From Actinomadura sp. J1-007 (GTDB lineage Bacteria; Actinomycetota; Actinomycetes; Streptosporangiales; Streptosporangiaceae), in contig NZ_WING01000001.1 of NCBI RefSeq assembly GCF_009793335.1, positions 1,798,001 through 1,862,000 on the forward strand: 64,000 bases of DNA. The letters run 5' to 3'. The notes below the pieces were generated by a model that saw only the letters and a program-made list of their open reading frames with translations, ran no database searches and was not told the DNA's origin. Position 1 is the first letter of the stretch, and each line of letters starts with the position of its first letter. Below are positions 1 through 7,959 of this stretch, in pieces. A program made the position numbers and the translations under genes.

Positions 1-706
1 CGCGCTGATCTCCGACGCGCTCGGCATCCGCGACTACTACCGGGAGCGGTTCGGCGCCGAGTCCGTCTTCATCGCCTACGGCGCGCCGATCCTGGAGGAG
101 ACCGACACCGCCAAGCTGGCCGAGGCGGGCTACGCGCCCGGCCGGTTCCACCTGGTGGTGGCCCGGTTCGAGCCGGAGAACCACGTGCACCTGGCCATCG
201 AGGGCTACCGGCGGAGCGCCGCCCGCGAGCCGCTGGTCATCGTGGGCTCCGCGCCGTACGCCGACGAGTACACCGCGCGGCTGCGCGAGCTCGCGGGCGA
301 CGACCCGCGCGTCACGTTCCTCGGCGGCGTCTGGGACCAGGACCTGCTGGACGCGCTGTACGCGGGCGCGCTGACCTACGTGCACGGGCACTCGGTGGGC
401 GGCACCAACCCGTCGCTGCTGCGCGCCATGGGCGCCGGGGCGTCCGTCCTCGCGTACGACGTGAACTTCAACCGCGAGGTGCTGGGCGAGGAGGCGGGCC
501 GCTTCTTCGGCGACGCCGCGTCGCTCGCCGCGGCGATCGAGGCGGCCGAGGCCGACCCGGGCGCGGCGGCCGACCGGGGCGGCGCGGCCCGCAAGCGCGC
601 CGCCGAGCGGTACGTGTGGGACGACGTGGCCGCCGCGTACGAGCGCCTCTGCGTGGACCTGAAGGAGCGGCGGCTGACCCGCCGGACGGTCCGCCCGCGC
701 GACTGA
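1..706 (+). CDS. glycosyltransferase, 5'-truncated (DUF1972/GT4-like, rhamnosyltransferase type)
   Basis: The reading frame is already open at base 2, so the N-terminus lies upstream of the window. About 234 residues remain. The first visible residues (SDALGIRDYYRERFG) match the linker of DUF1972/GT4 sugar transferases. Next comes the nucleotide-sugar domain, with ARFEPENHVHLAIEG and the C-terminal motif HGHSVGGTNPSLLRAMGAG, whose small-residue and acidic positions bind the NDP-sugar in GT4 enzymes. It probably adds rhamnose or another deoxy sugar to a lipid-linked glycan at the cytoplasmic membrane. It heads a region rich in polysaccharide genes, including dTDP-rhamnose synthesis, which supports that role. 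The acceptor and sugar cannot be read from sequence. Confidence 0.85.
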   Translation, partial: ALISDALGIRDYYRERFGAESVFIAYGAPILEETDTAKLAEAGYAPGRFHLVVARFEPENHVHLAIEGYRRSAAREPLVIVGSAPYADEYTARLRELAGDDPRVTFLGGVWDQDLLDALYAGALTYVHGHSVGGTNPSLLRAMGAGASVLAYDVNFNREVLGEEAGRFFGDAASLAAAIEAAEADPGAAADRGGAARKRAAERYVWDDVAAAYERLCVDLKERRLTRRTVRPRD

Positions 707-816
707 CATTCCCACCCTTTCCGGCAAACCCCCCGCGACCTGCGGGAACGCCCGCCCGCTCCCGCCCTCCGGCGTCACAATGCGTTCCGGATCGTCGACG
801 GAACGGGGGCACCGGC

Positions 817-1881
817 ATGGCGGGCGCGGAGCGGAGCGCGGGAGGCACCGGATGCGCGGAGCGCACCGGCCGGACCGAACGCGCCGGACCGACCGAACGC
901 ACCGGGTGGACCGAACGCGCCGGGTGGACGGAGGGCGCGGCCGGTGCGGCCGGTGGGCCGCGTGCGGCGGAGGTGACCACAACCGGTCACGTCCGGGCCC
1001 GCGTCGGGCAGCGGAACGTGCTCGTACCGCTCGGGTCGCGGCGCGCCGCGCTCGCGGGCGTCGCGCTGCTGACGCGTTCGCGGGCGCCCGCGCTGGCGTG
1101 CCAGTGGCTGCTGTACGGCGCGGTCGCGGCGGCCGGGCCCCGCGCCGTCCCCGGCGCCCGCGTCCGCTGGGACCCGCCGGGCGGGCGGGCGCGCTGGGAG
1201 GAGCTGGCCGCGCAGCTCGGCCCGTTCGACCACCTGGCGCTGTACGAGCGCCCGCAGCGTTCGCGCACGGGCCTCGCGGCGGTGCTGCTGCGCGCCGGGC
1301 GGCCCACCGGCTTCCTGAAGCTCCGGGAGGACGCCGGGGCGCTGGAACGCGAGCACCGCGCCCTCAGCGCGTTCCCGGACGGCCGGGCGGCGGGCTTCCG
1401 GGTGCCGCGCGTGCTCGGCCGCGGCGGCGCGGCGGGCTGGCACTGGATGCTGATCGAGCCGATGCCGTCCCGGCCCGCGCACCCGCCGCGCCGTCCGGGC
1501 GTCGCCTCGCTCGTCGGCGCGATCCAGCGCCGCCTCGCGCCGGCGCTTCCGCGCCCGCCGGGCGTCCCGCCGCACTGGCGGCCGATGCACGGCGACCTCA
1601 CGGTGTGGAACCTGCGGCGGTGCGGGACGGGCCGCCCGTGGCTGATCGACTGGGAGGACGCCGGCTGGGCCCCGCCGGGCGCCGACCGCCTCTACTACGA
1701 GGCGACGCGTTCGGTGGTGTTCGGCACCGCGCCGCCGGCCACCGCTCCCCGCGAGGCCGCCGAGTTCTGGCTGGGCCGCGTGGCCCCGAGGCCGTCCACG
1801 GACGGCGACGCCCCGTTCAACGCCGCCCTGTCCGCCGTCCTGCGCGACCTCGCCCGCGACGGCCGGCGCCCCGCCCCGTGA
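817..1881 (+). CDS. phosphotransferase (aminoglycoside phosphotransferase/kinase-like fold)
   Basis: A 354-residue protein. The frame is open upstream to 616, but the ATG at 817 has a GGGGG ribosome site about 7 bases before it and clears the preceding gene. The APH-type catalytic loop HGDLTVWNL lies near residues 258-266 (Asp260 candidate base, Asn265 metal ligand). The DFG-equivalent IDWEDAG follows near 277-283. The small molecule or glycan it phosphorylates is unknown; location suggests a cell-surface sugar role, by inference only. Residues 13-40 are an odd low-complexity run of TERAG/TERTGW units encoded by an imperfect 18-bp tandem repeat, absent from normal APH proteins, so the true N-terminus may differ. 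Confidence 0.7.
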   Translation: MAGAERSAGGTGCAERTGRTERAGPTERTGWTERAGWTEGAAGAAGGPRAAEVTTTGHVRARVGQRNVLVPLGSRRAALAGVALLTRSRAPALACQWLLYGAVAAAGPRAVPGARVRWDPPGGRARWEELAAQLGPFDHLALYERPQRSRTGLAAVLLRAGRPTGFLKLREDAGALEREHRALSAFPDGRAAGFRVPRVLGRGGAAGWHWMLIEPMPSRPAHPPRRPGVASLVGAIQRRLAPALPRPPGVPPHWRPMHGDLTVWNLRRCGTGRPWLIDWEDAGWAPPGADRLYYEATRSVVFGTAPPATAPREAAEFWLGRVAPRPSTDGDAPFNAALSAVLRDLARDGRRPAP

Positions 1882-1934
1882 ACGGCGCGCGCGCCCCTGA
1901 ACGGCTTGCGCCCCGTGAACGGCTCGCGCCCCGG
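1879..1934. repeat. three imperfect 18-19 bp tandem repeats at a stop codon
   Basis: Three copies of a unit beginning TGAACGGC and ending GCGCCCC(G) run in tandem. The first TGA is the stop codon of the phosphotransferase gene, so each later unit carries an extra TGA. The third unit runs into the left arm of the terminator hairpin. Confidence 0.75.
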
Positions 1935-1954
1935 TCGGTGACGACCGGGGCGCG
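1925..1954. terminator. bidirectional hairpin terminator candidate
   Basis: CGCGCCCCGGTC and GACCGGGGCGCG form a perfect 12-bp stem around a 6-base loop. It sits between the converging ends of the phosphotransferase (+) and the beta-propeller gene (-). No U-tract follows, which is common for actinomycete hairpin terminators. Confidence 0.65.
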
Positions 1955-1974
1955 GGCTCAGGGGTGCGGTGGGA

Positions 1975-3609
1975 TCAGCCCGCCGAGTTGGAGGCGGGGC
2001 TGGTGACCGTGTTGCCGAGCGGGTCCTTCACGCGCACCTTGTAGGTGTGCTTGCCCTTCGGCGGGTTGGCGTCGCTGAAGCTCATGGTCGGCCGGTTCCA
2101 GAACGTGGACTTCTGCGTGAGGGTCCCGATCGGCTTGGTGCCGTTGTCGCGGAACACCTCGTAGGTGAGGCTGTTGTTGTCCATGTCCCAGGTGGACTTC
2201 CACGAGACGCTGATCTTCTTGCTCAGTATCGACTTGCTCGCCTTGGGCGTCCCGAGGTCGGCCTTGACCGGGCCGGACTTGTTGGGCGCCTTGGCCTTGA
2301 CGCCGAACCGGACCAGGCCCTGCTGCGCCTTGCCGTTCACGCGGGGGAACTCGCCGCCCATCGCGATGTAGTCCGCGTTGCCGGTGACGGCCCAGGCCGC
2401 CTGGTACTGCTTGGTGAACGAGCCCATCGCGAGCGTCGGGAACCAGTGCAGCAGGCTCGGCACCGGCTGCTTGCTGTAGTTGCTGCCCGAGCCCGGACGC
2501 GCCTGGTCCTTGCCGGTGGCGGCGCGGGTCTCGGCGAGCGCGCGGTGCCACGTCTGCGGGGTCGTCTCGGGGAACGCGCCGAGCGAGCCGCAGTCGTGGG
2601 CGTGCGAGACGCTGTAGACCGAGTTGCCCTGCGCGAAGATGCCGTACGTCGCGCCGTAGCAGTTGTCGAGCCAGGTGAGCGCGCCGTCGGCGGCCTTGGC
2701 CGCGAACCGGCCGTCGAACCAGTGGTAGCCGTCGCCGTTCGCGGCGCCGAACACGGTGTCGCCGGAGACGGTCAGGTCGGTGACGTACGAGCCCTCGTCC
2801 TTGCTGCGGCGCGTCGGGATCGGGCGGCTGCTCCACTCGGTGAGCGAGCCGTCGGCGGCGCTGACCGCGCCGACGCCGACCTTCTGCGTGCCGTTCAGCT
2901 TCTGGAACTTGCCGCCGACGATGACGCGCGAGCCGCCGGGCGCGACGGCGAGGGCGTAGACCTCGTCGTCGTCGGCGGTCGGCTTCCAGGTGTCGACGTT
3001 GGAGCCGTCGGACGCCTTGACCGCCGCGAGCCGCTGGCGGGACTTGCCGTTGACGTTGAAGAAGTTGCCGCCGAAGTAGACGGTGCCGTTGGTCGCGGCG
3101 ATGCCGCGCACCTTGTTGGACACCTTCGGCGCGAAGCCGTCCACCAGCTTGCCGGTTGCGGTGTCGAACGCGGCGAGGCGGCTGTGCGCCTTGCCGTCCA
3201 CGGTGGTGAACTCGCCGCCGACGTAGACCCGCTTGCCGTCGGGCGAGGCGACGATCCGCAGGCCCTGGCCGTTCAGCGTGTGGTTGAACGAGGTGACCAG
3301 GTTCCCGGTGGTGAGGTCGAACGCCAGGATGTTGCCGCGCGCGACCTCCTTGGCGTTGCCCGGGGCGGTGCCCGGCGGGCGCGCCTTGGCGAAGTTGCCG
3401 GTGGCGTAGACGGTCTTGCCGACCGTGACCATGCTCCACACGACCCCGTCGACCTGCCAGGTCGGCAGCGGCTCGGCGCTGACGGTCGCGGGCGTCCCGG
3501 ACGGCGGGGCGGTGTCCGCTCCCGCGGTGACCGCCGGCATGAAGGAAGCGCCGAGGAGGGTGGCGGTCGCCAGTACCCCGATCCGACGCTGACGCATTAG
3601 AGCTCTCAC
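1975..3609 (-). CDS. secreted beta-propeller protein with C-terminal fibronectin type III domain
   Basis: A 544-residue secreted protein. I chose the GTG at 3609 because a GGGG site lies about 10 bases upstream and the paralogue next door starts the same way (GTG AGA...). An Arg-rich n-region and hydrophobic stretch end near ADTAPP, a normal Sec signal peptide. The body has repeated blades of the form VYVGGEFTTVDG / VYFGGNFFNVNG / VIVGGKFQKLNG, a PQQ/delta-60-like propeller over roughly residues 50-440. A fibronectin type III domain follows (about 455-540). No catalytic residues are evident, so it is probably a carbohydrate- or protein-binding surface factor. It is a close paralogue of the next gene, with long identical stretches even in the DNA. 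Confidence 0.75.
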   Translation of the reverse strand: MRALMRQRRIGVLATATLLGASFMPAVTAGADTAPPSGTPATVSAEPLPTWQVDGVVWSMVTVGKTVYATGNFAKARPPGTAPGNAKEVARGNILAFDLTTGNLVTSFNHTLNGQGLRIVASPDGKRVYVGGEFTTVDGKAHSRLAAFDTATGKLVDGFAPKVSNKVRGIAATNGTVYFGGNFFNVNGKSRQRLAAVKASDGSNVDTWKPTADDDEVYALAVAPGGSRVIVGGKFQKLNGTQKVGVGAVSAADGSLTEWSSRPIPTRRSKDEGSYVTDLTVSGDTVFGAANGDGYHWFDGRFAAKAADGALTWLDNCYGATYGIFAQGNSVYSVSHAHDCGSLGAFPETTPQTWHRALAETRAATGKDQARPGSGSNYSKQPVPSLLHWFPTLAMGSFTKQYQAAWAVTGNADYIAMGGEFPRVNGKAQQGLVRFGVKAKAPNKSGPVKADLGTPKASKSILSKKISVSWKSTWDMDNNSLTYEVFRDNGTKPIGTLTQKSTFWNRPTMSFSDANPPKGKHTYKVRVKDPLGNTVTSPASNSAG

Positions 3610-3765
3610 GAGTCGGTTACCCCTAGCCCATAAGCACCGTGTGACCCCTACGGCCACTCCGGTCTGGAGATGTTAATGCTTGTCCCGTTCTGCCCGTCAC
3701 ACAACTGCCGAAATTGTGACCATCCACGCAACATCGCGCCAGCTAAGGACATCTTTCGCACCACA

Positions 3766-3802
3766 GAAAAAGAAAACGCCCCGAGCCGTAAACCTCGGGG
3801 CG
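3766..3802 (-). terminator. rho-independent terminator of the long propeller gene
   Basis: On the minus strand, CGCCCCGAG pairs perfectly with CTCGGGGCG (9 bp, 8-base loop) and is followed by TTTTCTTTTTCT. It lies about 20 bases past the stop codon at 3822 and is the most classical intrinsic terminator in the window. Confidence 0.85.
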
Positions 3803-3821
3803 CCTTCAGGAGTCGTCCTGC

Positions 3822-6800
3822 CTATTGTGCGGGAACCCGGGCCTCCAGGTCGTCCACCGACACGACGACCGGCGCGTTGGTCGCGTTGCCGGCCAGGTAG
3901 GTGCGGACGCCGACCGACCCCGCGGCCTGGAGGCCCGCGGTCGCGTCGGTCCCGGTGGCCTGCCAGCCGGGCTCGTCCGCGCCGTCCGCCCACACCTTCG
4001 CGCGGAGCGCGGTCGGCGCGCCGCCGGTGACCTGGAGCCTCAGCCGCAGCGGCCGGCCGGGCTCGTACGTGAGGCCGGGCACGGTCTGCTCGGCGCCGAT
4101 CGCCGTCTCGGCGTTGTGCGCGTCGGTGCGGCTGAGCTGGAGCGACACCGCGCCGGACGGACGCAGCCTGAGCCGCGCCCGGTACTCGCCCTGCCCCGCG
4201 ACCCGGCGGCCGGCGGCCCAGAAGTAGACGCCGTTGCCGGTGCCCTCCTTGTCGGTCGCGACCCGCAGCGTCAGGTCGCTCGCCTTCGCCGACACGTCGT
4301 TGGCGTACGCGCCCGCCGAGTCCTTCGGCGCGGCCATCGCGATCCGACCCGCGCCGCCCTGGACCGACAATCCGTTCACCGCGCCGACGCCGGTCCAGCG
4401 CCCGCCGGTGTCGGCGGTCCCCCACCCGCCGGACGCCGCGGTGCGCTCGAACGCGTCGGACGCGAGCGCGCCCGACGTGGCCGAGACCGTGCGGACGGTC
4501 TCGGCGGTGGCGCCGTCGTCGTCGGTGACCGTCAGCCGCACCGTGCGTTCCCCGGCGGACGCGTAGGTGTGCGACGGCTTCGCCCCGGTGCCGGTCTGCC
4601 CGTCGCCGAAGTCCCACGCGTAGCTCGCGATCGTCCCGTCCGGGTCGGACGAGCCCGACGCGTCGAACGCGCAGGCGAGCCGCTCGCAGGAGGCGGTGAA
4701 CGACGCGTTCGGCGGCTTGTTGGGCTCGGCCCCGCCGGTTCCGACGCCGTGGTGCCGCGAGACCTGCGCGGCGGTGAGGGCGCGCGGGTACACCGCGACC
4801 TCGTCGAGGGTGCCGTTCAGGTAGCCGCTGGACGGCTTGTCGGGCCATCCGGCGACGTTCCCGCCGCCGACGCGCCACACCCCGGCGTAGTCGGCGCCGC
4901 CGGTCGCCGACGCGTCGGCCGCCGCCTCCTTGCCGTCCACGTAGAGCTTCATGCCCGCCGTGCCGTCCACGGTGCCGACGACGTGGTGCCATTTGCCGTC
5001 GTTCAGGCCCGGCCCGCTGCGGACCGTCTTGACCGCGCCGGGGTAGACGCCGAACACGGCGCGGCCGTCGCCGGTCAGGTAGAGCTGCCGGTCGTGCTGG
5101 CGGCCGGTCCCGTCGGGCCGCTCCTCGTACCCGATCAGCTTTCCGCCGGAGGCGGAGGTGGTCTTCACCCACGTCTCCACGCTGAACGCGCCGGGGGTCG
5201 GCGCCGGGCCGCTCGCGGACGTCCCCTTCGCCGTGCCGTCGAACCTGACCGCCTTGTCGGGGTCGCCGGAGATCGCGCCGGCCTGGCCGCGCGCGACGCC
5301 GCCGCCGAGCGTCAGGTCGTTCGCGCCGGCGTGGTCGAGGGCCGGGCCGGAGCCCTCGCCGAGCCGCCAGTACGACGCCGCGCCGTCGGCGTCGACCTGC
5401 CCGGCGTACGGGCCGGCGGCGGCGCCGGGGGACGCCGCGTTCGACGCCGCGCTCGTCACCGCGTTGCCCTGCGCGTCCACCGCCCTGACCTTGTAGGTGT
5501 GCGATCCGGCGGGCGGCGCGTCGGCGAACGACGCGTCGGGCCGCTCCCAGAACGTCGAGGACGCCTCGACCTTGCCGACCGGGGTCGTCCCGTCGCGCAG
5601 GATCTCGTAGGCGAGGTCGTGGTCGTCCATGTCCCACGTGGTCTTCCAGGTCACGCGGACCTTGCCGCCCGGCGCGCTCTGCGCCGCGGGCGTGCCGAGG
5701 GCGGACGCCTCGGGGCCGGTCTTGCCGGGCGCCTTGCCCTTCACCGCGAACCGGACGAGGCCCGCCTGCGCCTTGCCGTTCACGCGCGGGAACTCGCCGC
5801 CCATCGCGACGTACTCGGAGTTGCCGGTCACCGCCCACGCCGCCTGGTACTGCTTGGTGAACGAGCCCAGCGCCAGCGTCGGGAACCAGTGCAGCAGGCT
5901 CGGCACCGGCTGCTTGCTGTAGTTGCTGTTGGCGCCGGGCGGGGCCGGGTCGGTCCCGGTCGGGTAGGCCGTCTCGGCGAGCGCGCGGTGCCACGTCTGC
6001 GGGCTGGTCTCGGGGAACGCGCCGAGCGACGCGCAGTCGTGGGCGTGCGAGACGCTGTAGATGGCGTCGCCCTGCGCGAAGATGCCGTACGTCGCGCCGT
6101 AGCAGTTGTCCAGCCACACCAGGTCGCCGGTCGCGGCCTTGGCGGCGAAGCGCCCGTCGTACCAGTACCAGCCCTCGCCGTCCGCCGCGCCGAACACCGT
6201 GTCGCCCGACACGTACAGGTCCGTCACGTACGACAGGTGCGTGGCGTCCTTCTTCGTCGGGACCGGGCGGCTGCTCCACGGCGCGGACGCCCCGGTCGCG
6301 GCGTCGACCGCGCCGACGCCGACCTTGGCCGCGCCGTTCAGCTTCTGGAAGCGGCCGCCGACGATCACGCGGCGGTCGCCGGGCGCGAGCGCGAGCGCCA
6401 TCACCTCGTCGTCGTCGGCGGTCGGCTTCCAGGCGTCGATGTTGGAGCCGTCGGACGCCTTGACCGCCGCGAGCCGCGTGCGCGACTTGCCGTTGACGTT
6501 GAAGAAGTTGCCGCCGAGGTAGACCGTCGAGGCGGTCGCGGCGATCCCGCGGACCTTCGCCGACACCGCCGGCTTGAAGCCGGGGACGAGCGCGCCCGTC
6601 GCGGTGTCGAACGCGGCGACGTGCTTGCGCTCCTGCCCGTCCACCGCGGTGAACTCGCCGCCGACGTAGACCCGCTTGCCGTCGGGCGAGGCGACGATCC
6701 GCAGGCCCTGGCCGTTCAGGGTGTGCTTGAACGAGGTGACGAGGTCGCCGGTCGTGAGGCTGAACGCCAGGATGTTGGCACGGTCCACCTCGCGGGCGTC

Positions 6801-7079
6801 GCCCTCGGCCGCGCCGGGCGGCCGCGCCTTGGTGAAGTTGCCCGTCGCGTACACCGTGTCGCCCGCGGTCGCCATGCTCCAGACCACGCCGTTCACCTGC
6901 CAGGTCGGCAGCGGGTCCGCGGTCACCGTGGCGGGCGCTGCGGCGGGCGCCGCGGGCGCCGCGGACGTACGGGCGTCGGCGAGCGCCGTCCCGCCCGCCG
7001 GGCCGGGAACGCCGAGCGCCACCGCGGACAACGCGGCGGCGAGGATCGCGGACGGACGGCGGCGCATGCGTCTTCTCAC
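3822..7079 (-). CDS. large secreted multidomain protein: beta-propeller, FN3, LamG, PKD and C-terminal jelly-roll domain
   Basis: A 1085-residue secreted protein starting at GTG 7079, with GGGGAG about 10 bases upstream. Order: signal peptide (Ala-rich h-region, about 1-37); propeller with YVGGEFTAVDG and YLGGNFFNVNG blades (about 60-450); FN3 (about 455-545); LamG/concanavalin-like domain (about 555-775, with KWHHVVGTVDG and GTLDEVAVY signatures); PKD domain (about 785-870, AYAWDFGDG type); and a second LamG/DUF1080-like jelly roll to the end. The first half is a paralogue of the gene at 1975-3609. LamG and PKD modules typically bind glycans, so I infer an extracellular polysaccharide-binding or adhesion role. 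No protease or glycosidase active site is evident. Confidence 0.75.
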   Translation of the reverse strand: MRRRMRRRPSAILAAALSAVALGVPGPAGGTALADARTSAAPAAPAAAPATVTADPLPTWQVNGVVWSMATAGDTVYATGNFTKARPPGAAEGDAREVDRANILAFSLTTGDLVTSFKHTLNGQGLRIVASPDGKRVYVGGEFTAVDGQERKHVAAFDTATGALVPGFKPAVSAKVRGIAATASTVYLGGNFFNVNGKSRTRLAAVKASDGSNIDAWKPTADDDEVMALALAPGDRRVIVGGRFQKLNGAAKVGVGAVDAATGASAPWSSRPVPTKKDATHLSYVTDLYVSGDTVFGAADGEGWYWYDGRFAAKAATGDLVWLDNCYGATYGIFAQGDAIYSVSHAHDCASLGAFPETSPQTWHRALAETAYPTGTDPAPPGANSNYSKQPVPSLLHWFPTLALGSFTKQYQAAWAVTGNSEYVAMGGEFPRVNGKAQAGLVRFAVKGKAPGKTGPEASALGTPAAQSAPGGKVRVTWKTTWDMDDHDLAYEILRDGTTPVGKVEASSTFWERPDASFADAPPAGSHTYKVRAVDAQGNAVTSAASNAASPGAAAGPYAGQVDADGAASYWRLGEGSGPALDHAGANDLTLGGGVARGQAGAISGDPDKAVRFDGTAKGTSASGPAPTPGAFSVETWVKTTSASGGKLIGYEERPDGTGRQHDRQLYLTGDGRAVFGVYPGAVKTVRSGPGLNDGKWHHVVGTVDGTAGMKLYVDGKEAAADASATGGADYAGVWRVGGGNVAGWPDKPSSGYLNGTLDEVAVYPRALTAAQVSRHHGVGTGGAEPNKPPNASFTASCERLACAFDASGSSDPDGTIASYAWDFGDGQTGTGAKPSHTYASAGERTVRLTVTDDDGATAETVRTVSATSGALASDAFERTAASGGWGTADTGGRWTGVGAVNGLSVQGGAGRIAMAAPKDSAGAYANDVSAKASDLTLRVATDKEGTGNGVYFWAAGRRVAGQGEYRARLRLRPSGAVSLQLSRTDAHNAETAIGAEQTVPGLTYEPGRPLRLRLQVTGGAPTALRAKVWADGADEPGWQATGTDATAGLQAAGSVGVRTYLAGNATNAPVVVSVDDLEARVPAQ

Positions 7080-7251
7080 CAGCTTGACACTCCCCTGACC
7101 TGCGACTTGCCTCCATGACCCCTTCAGTCACGCAAGTAAAGGCAGAGTAACCGAGCCCAGGACCTAGACTGTTGGCCAGCTTCGGGCACTCCGGCCCCGT
7201 GTCCCCCGCCCCGGACGCCCTGACCCACATCACGATCGAGGAGAGAGCCGC

Positions 7252-7839
7252 ATGTCCCATCCGGGATCGCGTCCGCGCAAGTACCTCGTCGCGACGGGTG
7301 CGGCGCTGGCCGCGACGCTGGCGCTGACCGGCTGCTCGGGCGGGAAGGACAAGTCCGCCGACAAGCCGGGACCGCCGCCCCCGCCCCCGTCGGAGCAGCC
7401 CGAGGAGTCGCAGACCGCCGCGCCGGGCTCGGTCGCGCTGAAGTCCTCGACCGGGCTGAAGAAGCCGGTCACCTACGACGACAAGGTCACGGTCGCGGTC
7501 AGCAACATCCGCTACGTCCGCAACAAGGCCAAGGGCCCCGGCGAGGTCACCGGCAAGCAGCTCACCATCTTCACGCTGACCTTCACCAACGGGTCGTCGC
7601 GCCCGCTCGACCTCAACAAGGTGAAGGTGATCGCCAGGTACGGGCCGAAGCGCGCGCAGGCGAGCCCGACCTCCTACGCCGACCTCAACGACTTCTACGG
7701 AACGGTCGCGGCGGGCAAGAAGAAGGCCGCCTCGTACGCGTTCGACCTGCCCGCCACGGGCTACAAGTCGGTCGTGCTCGGCGTCAACTTCGACGCCAAG
7801 CACAAGACGGCGGTGTTCGCCGGAGCGCTCCGGCACTGA
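7252..7839 (+). CDS. lipoprotein, DUF4352-like
   Basis: A 195-residue protein with a GAGGAGAG ribosome site about 6 bases before the ATG. A hydrophobic signal segment ends in the lipobox LALTGC (Cys about 28), so it should be lipidated and face outward. A Lys/Pro-rich linker follows, then one beta-rich domain (from about residue 65) with VTVAVSNIRYVRN and FTLTFTNGSSRPLDL, typical of DUF4352/telokin-like lipoprotein domains. It is divergent from the large propeller gene. Its function is unknown; context suggests an envelope or polysaccharide-associated role. Confidence 0.75.
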   Translation: MSHPGSRPRKYLVATGAALAATLALTGCSGGKDKSADKPGPPPPPPSEQPEESQTAAPGSVALKSSTGLKKPVTYDDKVTVAVSNIRYVRNKAKGPGEVTGKQLTIFTLTFTNGSSRPLDLNKVKVIARYGPKRAQASPTSYADLNDFYGTVAAGKKKAASYAFDLPATGYKSVVLGVNFDAKHKTAVFAGALRH

Positions 7840-7959
7840 GCCGAGGGCGCCGCGACGGCCGGCCCGCCGCCGCGCGGGCCACCGGGTGGGGTGAGGGACA
7901 TGGTGTCTGCGGGGCACGCATGGAAGCGGGGCGGTCCGGTGGGGGGAGCTGAACGCGGC

